Positions 32,715 through 41,780 of a DNA stretch of 51,942 nt are shown piece by piece. Both the position numbers and the translations under genes were made by a program. The notes under the pieces are model-generated. The model saw only the letters and a program-made list of their open reading frames with translations. It had not been told where the DNA came from and did not search any database. Source of the stretch: JAVWGW01 sp036655915 (GTDB lineage Bacteria > Actinomycetota > Coriobacteriia > Coriobacteriales > Eggerthellaceae); contig JAVVPE010000003.1 in the NCBI GenBank assembly GCA_036655915.1, positions 1-51,942 on the forward strand. Reading direction: 5' to 3'. The first letter of the stretch is position 1, and each line of letters starts with the position of its first letter.

Positions 32715-33980
32715 TTATTCTTTATCGTCCTCAACAAAAGTACGCGTTTTTTCACGCGGCGCCTTGACCATGGCGATCAAAGAGACTAAAAGGCACCCGA
32801 CACCGCAGAGGCAGGCTAGGGCACCGGCAAAACTGACACCGTTCATGCCCCACGCATTCACGCAGATAAAACTGAAGGGAATAACAAGAACAAACGCGAC
32901 AACATTACCTATAAAATTGGCTTTAAAATTGCGCAAAGCTATAAGGATGTCTCCGAAAAACCACAGATAGGCCGTTAGTGCCGTTGAAAAAATAATCGGC
33001 TGTAACAAATAAATATAGGGAGCAATGCTCATTCCGAATAAAAGTTGCAGAGCCCATGAACCGATCAGCTCAAGCACCATCGAGCACACAAGTGTTACCA
33101 CCAAAATGCCGCCCACCGTCTTAAGCATAAGGGTGCGGAATTTTTTTATCTCCCCATCAAAAAAAAGCTGCGGAAAAATATCAAGAAGCGGTCCATAGAG
33201 ATACACCGCTCCCATTTGAATCACCAAGGCCGGAGCGGCCACCGAAGCATAAATACCTAGGGAGGCATCACCCATAACAGAGCACAGGTACTGCTTGGGA
33301 ATGGCAAAAATAGCGCTTGCCGCAAGGGCTGCCAGCACAGCAGGCAAAGATGTCTTGAAAAAGAAGAAGGCCTTTTTTCCGCTTATGTGTACTTTCAACG
33401 CTTCAAACTGGGCAGCCCTAGGAGTGTCGAAGAACACAAGCACTCCCAAAGCAGCAACCGTCATAGCGATGATGGCAGCGTTTAAATCCGCAGAAAAATA
33501 GAATACGATAGCAAACGCAAGCAGGGACAAAACGCCTTGAGCAATAAAGGATTTCCCGATGTAATCCATGCGCCGATTTTGCTGGTCGAGGCCATGGAGA
33601 ATATCAATAAGAAGCCCAACCCCCTTGTACACAAAAAATAAGCCCACTGTTACAATGGCATAATCGGGGCAGGTAAACGCGGCATACACCAGGCAAGCAG
33701 CGCAAGCTAAGGCAAGCGTGATGCAGCGAAAGCCCAAGTATTCCCCCACGGTATTTTCATGCCGAATATCAGAAATTTGGTAGGTTCCCATTTTGTAATT
33801 GGCGAAGGTACCAAAAATACCGACGATTGACATAGCCAAAGCGAGAAGGCCTGCGGCATCGTAGCCCGAAGAAAGACGAACCACTAAAATAGTCGTCAGC
33901 CATTGACACGCAAGATAGACAAGGGAACCCGCAGAATTCCAGAGCATGTTGGCCTTGATGGAAAGAGGCTTGCTATCCAT
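32715..33980 (-). CDS. polysaccharide flippase (Wzx/MATE-like)
   Basis: 421 residues, about twelve membrane segments spread evenly, with the usual opening KANMLWNSAGSLVYLACQWL (about residues 9-28). Such proteins flip undecaprenyl-linked oligosaccharides to the outer face of the membrane. It lies between the licD and GT4 genes on the same strand. No strong Shine-Dalgarno site is visible before the ATG at 33980; the Met at residue 12 is an alternative start. Confidence 0.88.
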   Translation of the reverse strand: MDSKPLSIKANMLWNSAGSLVYLACQWLTTILVVRLSSGYDAAGLLALAMSIVGIFGTFANYKMGTYQISDIRHENTVGEYLGFRCITLALACAACLVYAAFTCPDYAIVTVGLFFVYKGVGLLIDILHGLDQQNRRMDYIGKSFIAQGVLSLLAFAIVFYFSADLNAAIIAMTVAALGVLVFFDTPRAAQFEALKVHISGKKAFFFFKTSLPAVLAALAASAIFAIPKQYLCSVMGDASLGIYASVAAPALVIQMGAVYLYGPLLDIFPQLFFDGEIKKFRTLMLKTVGGILVVTLVCSMVLELIGSWALQLLFGMSIAPYIYLLQPIIFSTALTAYLWFFGDILIALRNFKANFIGNVVAFVLVIPFSFICVNAWGMNGVSFAGALACLCGVGCLLVSLIAMVKAPREKTRTFVEDDKE

Positions 33981-34034
33981 GATGCGATCGCTTAACGCAT
34001 AGGCAATCGGAGGCGAAACAAAAAAGCAAAGCGC

Positions 34035-34826
34035 TCACAATCGATGCGCCTCACATACATGCACTTCCCTTTCAGAAACAGGAAGGGGGGTTCGCCAGTC
34101 CCCATAGAGAGCCGTAAGATAGCGCTCGTAACCCGCTGGGATAAAAAAGGTATGTCCCTCAAAAAGAGCTTCCTTCGGTTCGAATATGCTTTGGGAAAGA
34201 CACTGATCAGGCCTTCCTTCCCCCACAATATCGGCAAGGGTTTCGCACCCTTCAGAAGATGCTCCTGCAGCATTTTCATCTATTCTGCGCGCGTAGTCGT
34301 AGGGATTCATGCGAGACGCAAAGGGGTGCGTCAATCGCTTGACCACCTTCACAAACAGACTGGATCCAACGTGAGGGTCGGCAACAATAAGGCTGCGCAT
34401 AAGAGCGAGGTACTTGTTGCGCCGAAAGACGGCACTATCGCTGGGATCAACCTTGTCCAGGGGAAAAATATCCACCCAAACCCCCGTAGAAAACCGCTTG
34501 TCGGCAAAATTTTCAAGCACGTGCGTTGTGGTATCAATCAGTTTAACAAAAGGATATATAGCTTTATTCTTACGATAAGATACCAGTTCGTAATGAGATT
34601 TTGATTTCAATTGATCAAATGAATCAATCAGGCGTTCGTAATCGGCGCGGGGCATAGCAACATCCATATCATCATCCCACGGGATAAACCCCTTATGACG
34701 CACAGCACCCAAGCAGCTGCCATACGCTAAAACATACGACAGATTATTTTCGCGGCAAACGCGATCAAGCTCGCTCATAAGCTCAAGCTCAATCTGCTTC
34801 ATTTCATCTATTGACAACTTTTCCAT
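34035..34826 (-). CDS. LicD-family phosphocholine transferase (first copy)
   Basis: 263 residues. The LicD nucleotidyltransferase-like motif is plain: LAYGSCLGAVRHKGFIPWDD (about residues 33-52) followed by DMDVAMPRADYERL. LicD enzymes move phosphocholine from CDP-choline to glycan sugars. The neighbouring LicC-LicA fusion and LicB-like transporter support choline as the donor moiety. GGGAG precedes the ATG. Cotranscribed with the GlfT2-like gene upstream and the flippase downstream. Confidence 0.9.
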   Translation of the reverse strand: MEKLSIDEMKQIELELMSELDRVCRENNLSYVLAYGSCLGAVRHKGFIPWDDDMDVAMPRADYERLIDSFDQLKSKSHYELVSYRKNKAIYPFVKLIDTTTHVLENFADKRFSTGVWVDIFPLDKVDPSDSAVFRRNKYLALMRSLIVADPHVGSSLFVKVVKRLTHPFASRMNPYDYARRIDENAAGASSEGCETLADIVGEGRPDQCLSQSIFEPKEALFEGHTFFIPAGYERYLTALYGDWRTPLPVSEREVHVCEAHRL

Positions 34827-34887
34827 ATAACTCCCTTTGCCGTATTTTTTGCGCGCACGCTAAAACAACCCTACCGCAGAGCCACGT

Positions 34888-36717
34888 TTATTGTAGCCCC
34901 AAGTACTGCCGCCAAAACTCATGCGAAGTCAGGCAGGGGAAGGCTGCACGGTATTCTTGTGCCAGCGCTTCTTTTCTGTGCGCATACTCGTGTGTTAACT
35001 GCTTATAGCGGCGGCGCAACTGTTGATAGCGCGCTTTATCCATGATACGCACGTGAGCGTTTTCGCCCGTCGCATCAAGGGCAACCAAAACCTTGCAGCG
35101 CATCGTTTTACTGCCAGGATAAGCCCCCCTGCTGTAATAGACCGCCTCAGGTTTCGCTTTCAGTAAGATTTCGGGAAGCACATGCTTATTGTGGGGTGCA
35201 AGCTCAAGAAGTTTTAGAAAGAGACTTCTATCATCTTCGGCACCCAAGAAGTGATAATCGATTTCAAGAGCTTCACGCAGACGGGGATCAAGTTGTTCAA
35301 TGGGCACAAGCTTCTCATTTTTTTGCCCTTTGAGGCGCATCAGCTCTTCCCCACTGGCTGTCTTGATGAATGCAGGGCCTTTAAGGTAATCTTCCAGTCC
35401 ATCCAAAAGCAGTTCAGCACTTTCGTAATTCAACGAGCGCGTATAAGCAGTAAAGGTGCGCAACAAACGCAGCATAAAAAGCTTTTCGGAAGTTTTCTGA
35501 CTTACAACGGTGGTGATCAAGAAATTTCGCACGTATTGATAACAATCCACCGATGCGCGAAAACGCCCTTCAAAACTGGCGTGCCATACACAAATGCCAT
35601 TCATGGTCATAATGGTTGGCTGACAGCGCAAGCCATATTCGACATCATCGCAGCGAACAAAAAGGGGTAAAGGAAGACCGTGGGTTTTTATAGCGGAAAC
35701 CGGTATGCAGCAATACCACCACGCCCCATAGGCATTTTCCACTTCGACATCAAGAGATTCGTTGGTGACAAGATCGGCAACTTTATCAACCGATAAATCA
35801 GGCTTGACCTTATCGTAGAGGCCATCTTTGCGCACAAAGCCGACATCTTCATATTGCTTATGCGGTTGCTCAAGGGAAAGCATGGCACCACTTAAAAAAG
35901 CGTCTTTATATTTTTGCGCCGCAAGAGAAAGCAGGTTAAAGGTGCGCTTGAAACTTTCAGGCGAAACCCGCACATCATCGTCCATCAATGCCACATGGGT
36001 CACCGCAGCATCTGAAGCCATAGCCTCCATCATGCCCCGCGCAAAGCCACCGGCGCCCCCCACGTTTGCATTGGGACACACCGACACACCCAAATCGCTG
36101 AGTGCTTCGGCATCAAGAGTTTGGCCATTGTCCACAACATACATATGAAAACCTTGCGCAATAGGTTCATCACTGTTCAGTACTTCACGCTTCACGGCTT
36201 CGATATTGGGGACGATATATTCTTCCTTTTTGAATGTTGTTGTGCACAGCGCCAGGTTGATAGGGCGCACACAATGCTCTTCCACTTTTGTGTAGTAATA
36301 GGCGTTGCGCATGCGCGTGGTGCCCGGACAGGCAAGCAAAAAGGCTGTCAATACCGCCGAGCTTTGGGGCAGCTCAATATCGTACGATGCGAAGGACGCA
36401 CTCGCTGCACAGGAAGTACTAAACTCATGTGCTGCCGCTGCGGCATCCCCCCGGTGCGCTTCAAGGAAAGAAAGGGTACAGGCATCCCCTGCTAATTCAA
36501 GATGAAGCCAGACCGTGTCAACGACGGTATATTGCCGCCACTTTTTGTTTGAAAATGCATTGAAATAAGTGAGGAAATCCACATCGCCTTTAAGGGACAG
36601 CGATTGTTCCGCTTCATTAAAAGCAAGTGATGACTGTGCGCGAAAATAGAGCTCAGGGTGCTGTGTCGTGAAATCATCTTGCTTGATAAGCACGTTTGCT
36701 AGTCTAAAAAGTTGCAT
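34888..36717 (-). CDS. GlfT2-like galactofuranosyltransferase (GT2)
   Basis: 609 residues, close to the 637 of mycobacterial GlfT2. An N-terminal beta-rich part (about 1-150) precedes a GT2 domain with TTTFKKEEYIVPNIEAVK, a DNGQT segment and the metal-binding MDDDVRVSPESF (about 241-252). YGAWWYCCIPVSAIKTHGLP (about 330-349) and RCDDVEYGLRC match the conserved acceptor-side segment of GlfT2. A helical C-terminal part of about 200 residues follows. It would polymerise galactofuranose from UDP-Galf. UDP-galactopyranose mutase, which makes that donor, is encoded at the right edge of the window. Confidence 0.88.
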   Translation of the reverse strand: MQLFRLANVLIKQDDFTTQHPELYFRAQSSLAFNEAEQSLSLKGDVDFLTYFNAFSNKKWRQYTVVDTVWLHLELAGDACTLSFLEAHRGDAAAAAHEFSTSCAASASFASYDIELPQSSAVLTAFLLACPGTTRMRNAYYYTKVEEHCVRPINLALCTTTFKKEEYIVPNIEAVKREVLNSDEPIAQGFHMYVVDNGQTLDAEALSDLGVSVCPNANVGGAGGFARGMMEAMASDAAVTHVALMDDDVRVSPESFKRTFNLLSLAAQKYKDAFLSGAMLSLEQPHKQYEDVGFVRKDGLYDKVKPDLSVDKVADLVTNESLDVEVENAYGAWWYCCIPVSAIKTHGLPLPLFVRCDDVEYGLRCQPTIMTMNGICVWHASFEGRFRASVDCYQYVRNFLITTVVSQKTSEKLFMLRLLRTFTAYTRSLNYESAELLLDGLEDYLKGPAFIKTASGEELMRLKGQKNEKLVPIEQLDPRLREALEIDYHFLGAEDDRSLFLKLLELAPHNKHVLPEILLKAKPEAVYYSRGAYPGSKTMRCKVLVALDATGENAHVRIMDKARYQQLRRRYKQLTHEYAHRKEALAQEYRAAFPCLTSHEFWRQYLGLQ

Positions 36718-36751
36718 TTCTTCCTTTTCCTTAATACAGACGTAAACCCTT

Positions 36752-36757
36752 ATTATA
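36752..36757 (-). promoter_or_regulatory. TATAAT -10 box of the GlfT2-like gene
   Basis: A consensus TATAAT on the minus strand, 34 bases before the ATG at 36717. The -35 region is poor. It would drive the four-gene minus block. Confidence 0.5.
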
Positions 36758-36819
36758 AGACACGGGATGCATAAGCCCCCACTTCGGCGCTAAAACCATC
36801 TAAAAAGAAAGCTATCGTC

Positions 36820-36825
36820 TATAAT
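36820..36825 (+). promoter_or_regulatory. TATAAT -10 box of the GT2/DUF2304 pair
   Basis: A consensus TATAAT on the plus strand, 39 bases before the ATG at 36865, with no good -35. Lies back to back with the minus-strand -10 box 63 bases away. Confidence 0.5.
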
Positions 36826-36864
36826 GGACAAGGCCGTAAAAACAACCTATAAGATAAGCAGCTC

Positions 36865-37560
36865 ATGAAAACACTTATTATTATCCCCGCTTATAACGAA
36901 GAAAAAAACATCCTCGCCGTGGTTCGCTCGGTTATTGATGCGGGGTATGACTATCTTGTCGTCAACGATGGTTCAACCGACGCGACGCTTCAGCTGTGTC
37001 AAGACCACAATATCAAGGTCTTAAATCTCAGCGAAAACCTGGGCATTGGGGGCGCGATACAGGCGGGGCACAAATATGCGCACGACCACAACTACGCTAT
37101 CGATATTCAATTTGATGGGGATGGTCAGCATGATGCCGCCCACATCCCCTCCCTTATTGCCGCGATTGAGCAGGGGGCTGATCTTGCTATCGGGTCGCGC
37201 TTTTTGGGCGAAGAAAGCGGCTTTCGCTCTTCCTTCATGAGGCGCATGGGTATTCGCTGGCTTTCTTTCTGGATCAAGCTGGTCTCCCACAAAAAAGTGA
37301 CCGACCCCACTTCGGGTTTTCGTGCGTGCAACCAGGCGACCATCGCCCTTTTTTGCAGGGATTATCCCACCGACTACCCCGAACCCGAATCCATCGTAAC
37401 CGCCCTGAAGCATCGGCTTAGTGTAACAGAAGTACCGGTTGTCATGCACGAGCGGCAATCGGGTGCCTCATCGATTAATGCCCTTGGAAGCATCTATTAT
37501 ATGGTAAAGGTATCCCTTGCTATTGCCATCCTTGGCCTGTCAAAACAGAAAGAAGCGTAA
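36865..37560 (+). CDS. DPM1-like GT2 glycosyltransferase
   Basis: 231 residues. LIIIPAYNEEKNILAVV (about 4-20), VVNDGSTDATL and QFDGDGQHD (about 94-102, the metal-binding Asp triad) are standard for dolichol/undecaprenyl-phosphate mannose synthase-like GT2 enzymes. Lacking membrane anchors of its own, it likely works with the small membrane protein encoded six bases downstream. Probable product: a polyprenyl-phosphate sugar used outside the membrane. Confidence 0.9.
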   Translation: MKTLIIIPAYNEEKNILAVVRSVIDAGYDYLVVNDGSTDATLQLCQDHNIKVLNLSENLGIGGAIQAGHKYAHDHNYAIDIQFDGDGQHDAAHIPSLIAAIEQGADLAIGSRFLGEESGFRSSFMRRMGIRWLSFWIKLVSHKKVTDPTSGFRACNQATIALFCRDYPTDYPEPESIVTALKHRLSVTEVPVVMHERQSGASSINALGSIYYMVKVSLAIAILGLSKQKEA

Positions 37561-37565
37561 GCCCT

Positions 37566-37925
37566 ATGATTATTCCCCTTGGCCTTGTCGTCGCGCTTGC
37601 CTGCCTCATATTTCTTATCCTTGTTGTGCGGCAAGTGGCGCACGGAAGACTCCTTCTGAAGTATTCGCTGCTCTGGATGATGCTCGCCCTTGTCTCAATC
37701 TTAGCCGCACTCTTCCCTGAACCCCTTTATGCTCTTTCGTCTTTGCTCGGCTTTGAAAACCCTTCAAACTTCATCTTTTTTGCAGGTCTTTTCTTCCTGC
37801 TTGCCCTTTGCCTTTCTCTCAGTATCATCGTCAGCAAGCAAGCTTTGCGCATCAAAAACCTCATACAGCAAACGGCGCTTATCCAAAAGCGCTTAGAGGA
37901 ACAGGACAGCCGCGAAAAAGCGTGA
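37566..37925 (+). CDS. DUF2304-family small membrane protein
   Basis: 119 residues with three membrane segments (about 4-20, 31-55, 68-90) and a charged C-terminal helix RIKNLIQQTALIQKRLEEQ that may be a coiled coil. Matches the DUF2304 family, which is regularly found directly after DPM1-like GT2 genes, as here. Its function is unknown; anchoring the GT2 enzyme is plausible. It converges on a licD gene 38 bases away. Confidence 0.85.
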   Translation: MIIPLGLVVALACLIFLILVVRQVAHGRLLLKYSLLWMMLALVSILAALFPEPLYALSSLLGFENPSNFIFFAGLFFLLALCLSLSIIVSKQALRIKNLIQQTALIQKRLEEQDSREKA

Positions 37926-37963
37926 TGACGGCAGCTCTTTCCTCGAAGGGTGCCGCGATCTTC

Positions 37964-38806
37964 CTATAGATCTTCCCCAAAATCAATACTGAGAGGTGCA
38001 TGATTTTTTCGTTGCTCAAGTGGCGGCAGTTCGCGCCATGTTGCGCCGTATAGAATTTCTAAATACGCTTCAATATTGGCCGGTACAGGAAAAAACTCCT
38101 GCTCAAACTCCCCTTTTTGCGTAGGCATCAACATATCCATCTTAAAGCCCGAGGGGATGGGGTAGGCCATGGCCATGCAGCAATCGCTTGGGTTTTCTGC
38201 GCCCTTGCGCGCGGCTTTATCGAAGGATTGAGCAATCTGCTCGCGCGAAAAAAATATGCGCGCAACACCATGGGCCACCCGGCATAAAGCCTTTTCTGCG
38301 CAACCAAGAATTCCTTTATGGGGAACAATGATGCTTTGAGCATGGTATACATAGGAAATGCGTTGCCAGAAACGGCACGTTTTCACCTGTTTTTTTGCCG
38401 TCTCAGCATGCGCATGAAGGGGATCGTAAGGGAAAACATCAATAAAAATACCCTGGTCAAAGCCCGCTTCTATCGTTTCTTGCGTTGAAAACCGCGTGCC
38501 ACCTTTCCATACTTTGGCAAACATTGGGGCATAGTGGGGTGTTGCCTGGGGGCTGCCGACAAGGTATTTTCCCGCAAGTTCGGCGGGCGCAAGCGCAAGG
38601 AATCGATCGTAGTCGTGGCGAAGCATGCCGATGTCGATATCATCATCCCAGGGAATAAATCCTTTGTGGCGCGCCGCCCCTAGAGCTGTGCCCGAATCAA
38701 GAAAATAGGGTATGGCGTGTTTTGCGCATAAGGCGTCGACGGCTTTAAGAACCTCGACTTCGGTAAGCTGTAGTTTGCGCAGTACCGCCGCTTCATACTC
38801 CATCAT
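37964..38806 (-). CDS. LicD-family phosphocholine transferase (second copy)
   Basis: 280 residues. FLDSGTALGAARHKGFIPWD (about 36-55) followed by DDIDIGMLRHDYDRF is the LicD motif. The body differs from the copy at 34035-34826 outside that motif, so the two likely modify different sugars or positions. It is a single minus-strand gene, with ATG preceded by AAGGGGCGG. An alternative reading is a LicD-fold enzyme moving another phospho-group, but the lic1-type genes nearby favour phosphocholine. Confidence 0.88.
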   Translation of the reverse strand: MMEYEAAVLRKLQLTEVEVLKAVDALCAKHAIPYFLDSGTALGAARHKGFIPWDDDIDIGMLRHDYDRFLALAPAELAGKYLVGSPQATPHYAPMFAKVWKGGTRFSTQETIEAGFDQGIFIDVFPYDPLHAHAETAKKQVKTCRFWQRISYVYHAQSIIVPHKGILGCAEKALCRVAHGVARIFFSREQIAQSFDKAARKGAENPSDCCMAMAYPIPSGFKMDMLMPTQKGEFEQEFFPVPANIEAYLEILYGATWRELPPLEQRKNHAPLSIDFGEDL

Positions 38807-38890
38807 CCGCCCCTTCCCTAAAACCTCTTCAAGCTTTCCTGTTTCCTCTTTGAATCACGGCGCCTATGCAGTTTAGCTTTTCATGCGCCA

Positions 38891-38899
38891 TGATATAAT
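38891..38899 (+). promoter_or_regulatory. extended -10 promoter (TGATATAAT) seven bases before a start codon
   Basis: TGA plus TATAAT, a full extended -10 element, ends seven bases before the ATG at 38907. As at 25354, this predicts a leaderless mRNA. No Shine-Dalgarno site lies in front of the ATG. Confidence 0.75.
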
Positions 38900-38906
38900 T
38901 GGGCAC

Positions 38907-40064
38907 ATGACCAAAACATATTGCATGTTTTCAGCGAATTATCTTCCCAATATTGGGGGCGTAGAAAAGTATACCCAGAATCTTGCTGCGCAGTTGGCGC
39001 AACAGGGAAATAGAGTGATTATCGTCACCACCAATGTATTCAATTTACCCGTACAAGAAGTGCTTGCAGAAAATATCGAAATAGTCCGACTGCCTTGCTA
39101 CAACATAATGAAGGGACGCTACCCGATTCCCCACCGCAATACAGCCTTTGGCGAAGCCTGGCGCTGGTTGATGGAGTGTGTGGTCGATTACGTTATTGTG
39201 AACACCCGATTTTACTTTCATTCGTTGCTGGGCATCACCTATGCCCAATCTAAAAACATTCGGCCGATTATTATCGATCATGGCTCGGCGCACCTTACGG
39301 TGGGCAACGGGGTTCTTGATGCCTTTGTAGGCGGGTATGAACATATTTTTACTCACTTTGTGAAAGCGCACGATGCTGACTACTATGCCGTTTCCGCCGC
39401 AAGCGCACGCTGGCTTAATCATTTTGGGATCACCGCTTTGGGGGTGCTGCACAATTCCATCGATGCCGAGCGCTTTTATAAAGATGCTTCTTCGCGCGAC
39501 TTTAAAGATGAACTAAACCTGCAACAAGATGCCTTTATCGTTTCCTTTTTTGGACGTTTTATTCCCGAAAAAGGCATCTATCCGCTCATGGAAGCTGCTC
39601 GGCAGCTGACAGCCTGTAAAGATATTCATTTTCTTTTGGCAGGAGCTGGCTCTTTACAGCCTTTCATTGAAGAGCAGCACCTTGAAAACGTGCACCTTTT
39701 AGGCAAACTGGAGGAAAAAGATGTAGGCGCTCTTCTTAAATCATCGGATACATTTTGCCTTCCCAGTCGCTCGGAGGGATTTTCGACTTCCCTGCTTGAA
39801 GCTGCAGCCTGCGCCACCGCGCCCATTATCACCGACGTAGGAGGCGTGTCTGAGCTTATGCCTGATGAAAATTTTGGCATACTTCTGAAGTATGCCACCG
39901 GTGAAGAGGTGGCAAAAGCTATTCTTTCCCTTTACTACAACAAGGAGCATGCCGTGGAGCTTGGCCACAACATACAGCAAAGAGTCATAGCGGATTTTTC
40001 ATGGGAAAAAACGGCACGCAAGGCAGAACAAGCCTGCGAACAGGCGAATGCGTGCAAGCGATGA
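38907..40064 (+). CDS. GT4-type glycosyltransferase
   Basis: 385 residues from the ATG at 38907; an ATG eight codons earlier would lie upstream of the -10 box. ANYLPNIGGVEKYTQNLA (about 10-27) is the N-terminal glycine loop. FFGRFIPEKGIYPLMEA (about 214-230), LAGAGSL and SRSEGFSTSLLEAAACAT (about 285-302) give a textbook GT4 C-domain with EX7E. Its stop overlaps the next start (ATGA). Probably adds a repeat-unit sugar. Confidence 0.93.
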   Translation: MTKTYCMFSANYLPNIGGVEKYTQNLAAQLAQQGNRVIIVTTNVFNLPVQEVLAENIEIVRLPCYNIMKGRYPIPHRNTAFGEAWRWLMECVVDYVIVNTRFYFHSLLGITYAQSKNIRPIIIDHGSAHLTVGNGVLDAFVGGYEHIFTHFVKAHDADYYAVSAASARWLNHFGITALGVLHNSIDAERFYKDASSRDFKDELNLQQDAFIVSFFGRFIPEKGIYPLMEAARQLTACKDIHFLLAGAGSLQPFIEEQHLENVHLLGKLEEKDVGALLKSSDTFCLPSRSEGFSTSLLEAAACATAPIITDVGGVSELMPDENFGILLKYATGEEVAKAILSLYYNKEHAVELGHNIQQRVIADFSWEKTARKAEQACEQANACKR

Positions 40065-41779
40065 GCTTCAAAAAATCTCTGCTCAGGTACGCGCGGCGCC
40101 CCTTTGATATCTTCGCATTGATTCCCGCACTGCTTTTTTCGCTTTTTACTGTGGTGGGCTACGCCTTTCAAACAAGCGATTCCTTTTCACCCCTTACCCA
40201 CAGCGCACAGGCTATCGCTCTCAGCATTTTGACTGCGTGCGCCCTTAGCGTGGTTGCTTATTTCGGCCTCAAAATACTTTTTTCTTGGCTCGATAAAAAA
40301 CTGGGCACTGACACCGGTGAAATATCCTTCCGCGCCATTTTGAAGCGACGCTTTTTTATCTATTTTCTTATCATCTTCGTATGCTGGCTTCCCTGGATTC
40401 TTACCAACTATCCGGGAACTCTGCGCGATGACTCCATTCGTCAGATGCTGCAAACCTACGCAATCGAACCCTACTCAAACGGGAACCCCCTGCTTGATAC
40501 CTGGATTTTCGGTTTATTTTGGCAGCTAGGAGATCTACTAGGAAATCGGGCACTCGGTCTTTATATCTACGGGTTTACTCAAGCGTTGTGCACGGCCGCC
40601 AGTTTTTCTTTTATGCTGTGCTATCTGCACAAACTGCGCGCGCCACAGGCTATCATCTATCTAAGCGTAGCTGCCCTTGCACTTATCGCCCTTTTCCCCT
40701 TGGCGGCCATGAGCATGTCAAAAGATAGCATCAACGGATGGCTCTATGTGTTGTTCTTCGTTTTATTTGTCGAAGCCTGCAGAAGCAAGGGTGCCATTTT
40801 TAAACGGAAAGACTTTGTGTGTGCACTTATCGTGGTGACCATCCTTGTTGTAGCCACCAAAAAAACTATGCTTTACGTAGTGTTATTGGCCTTTGCTGCC
40901 TTTTTCATTTTCAATAAAGCCTTCCGCAAGCGAAGCCTTGCTCTTTTTGTTTCCACCCTTTTTGTTTCTGTTCTTATATGCGATTCACTCATGCCTATGG
41001 CAATGCATAACAGCGCCAAGCCCAAACCTGCCACGCCCCCTTCCGCAGGCACCACCTTTATACTGATCCCCCTACAGCAAACGGGACGCCTGCTTGCAAG
41101 CGGAAAAGAAATACCTCCCGAAGAATATCAAGCACTGGAACGGCTCATCGATTGCGAGCTTACCGCACACCTATATAACCCGCGTCGTGCCGACGAAGTG
41201 GTGTGGGCCACCAAGGAAGGAACCGACAACGAAGATAGAGCAGCCTACCTGGGTGCCTGGGCAAAGCTGGGGCTACAAAACCCCGACACCTACACGGCAG
41301 CTTTAATAAATCAGACCTATGGATGGTTTTGCCCTTTCTGGAAAATAGAATTTGGCTACAACCTTACCAACGACGTGTTTGATGAAGGCCACATGCAGTT
41401 ATGGGCACAGTATTTCCCCGGGGGCATCCAAGACGCTGAAAAGTTTTTGGCACCGCTGCAGGAACAAATGCAAGACCGCAGTCCCGTGCGCTTCGGCCTT
41501 GAGCGCTGGGCTCAGCTACAAGGGAAAATACCCCTTTTGACCAGCTTCGGACTTTGGTGCACCTGGATTTTGCTGGTTGGCTTGTTCTATGCTTTAAGGA
41601 AGCACAATACACAGGCGCTTATTGCCTTTGTTGTGCCCGTTGCTGTTGTGGCTTCAAATCTAATTGGTCCTATGGTGCTCTACTGGTATGCCATACCGAT
41701 GTTTTATGCGGCACCACTTATACTGTGCCTCGGATGCCTGAAGACGGATTCTGAAACTAATCCCGGGTTAAGGAGTTAA
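40061..41779 (+). CDS. large multi-pass membrane protein of the glycan locus (DUF6020-like)
   Basis: 572 residues from the ATG at 40061, which overlaps the preceding stop. Around a dozen membrane segments; between about 365 and 470 there is a soluble loop. LTNYPGTLRDDSIRQMLQTY (about 116-135) with two adjacent Asp in the first outer loop resembles the catalytic loop of GT-C transferases and of the DUF6020 family. It could be a glycan polymerase or a GT-C enzyme using a polyprenyl-phosphate sugar such as that made at 36865-37560. Function not proven. Confidence 0.7.
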   Translation: MSFKKSLLRYARRPFDIFALIPALLFSLFTVVGYAFQTSDSFSPLTHSAQAIALSILTACALSVVAYFGLKILFSWLDKKLGTDTGEISFRAILKRRFFIYFLIIFVCWLPWILTNYPGTLRDDSIRQMLQTYAIEPYSNGNPLLDTWIFGLFWQLGDLLGNRALGLYIYGFTQALCTAASFSFMLCYLHKLRAPQAIIYLSVAALALIALFPLAAMSMSKDSINGWLYVLFFVLFVEACRSKGAIFKRKDFVCALIVVTILVVATKKTMLYVVLLAFAAFFIFNKAFRKRSLALFVSTLFVSVLICDSLMPMAMHNSAKPKPATPPSAGTTFILIPLQQTGRLLASGKEIPPEEYQALERLIDCELTAHLYNPRRADEVVWATKEGTDNEDRAAYLGAWAKLGLQNPDTYTAALINQTYGWFCPFWKIEFGYNLTNDVFDEGHMQLWAQYFPGGIQDAEKFLAPLQEQMQDRSPVRFGLERWAQLQGKIPLLTSFGLWCTWILLVGLFYALRKHNTQALIAFVVPVAVVASNLIGPMVLYWYAIPMFYAAPLILCLGCLKTDSETNPGLRS

Positions 41780-41780
41780 C

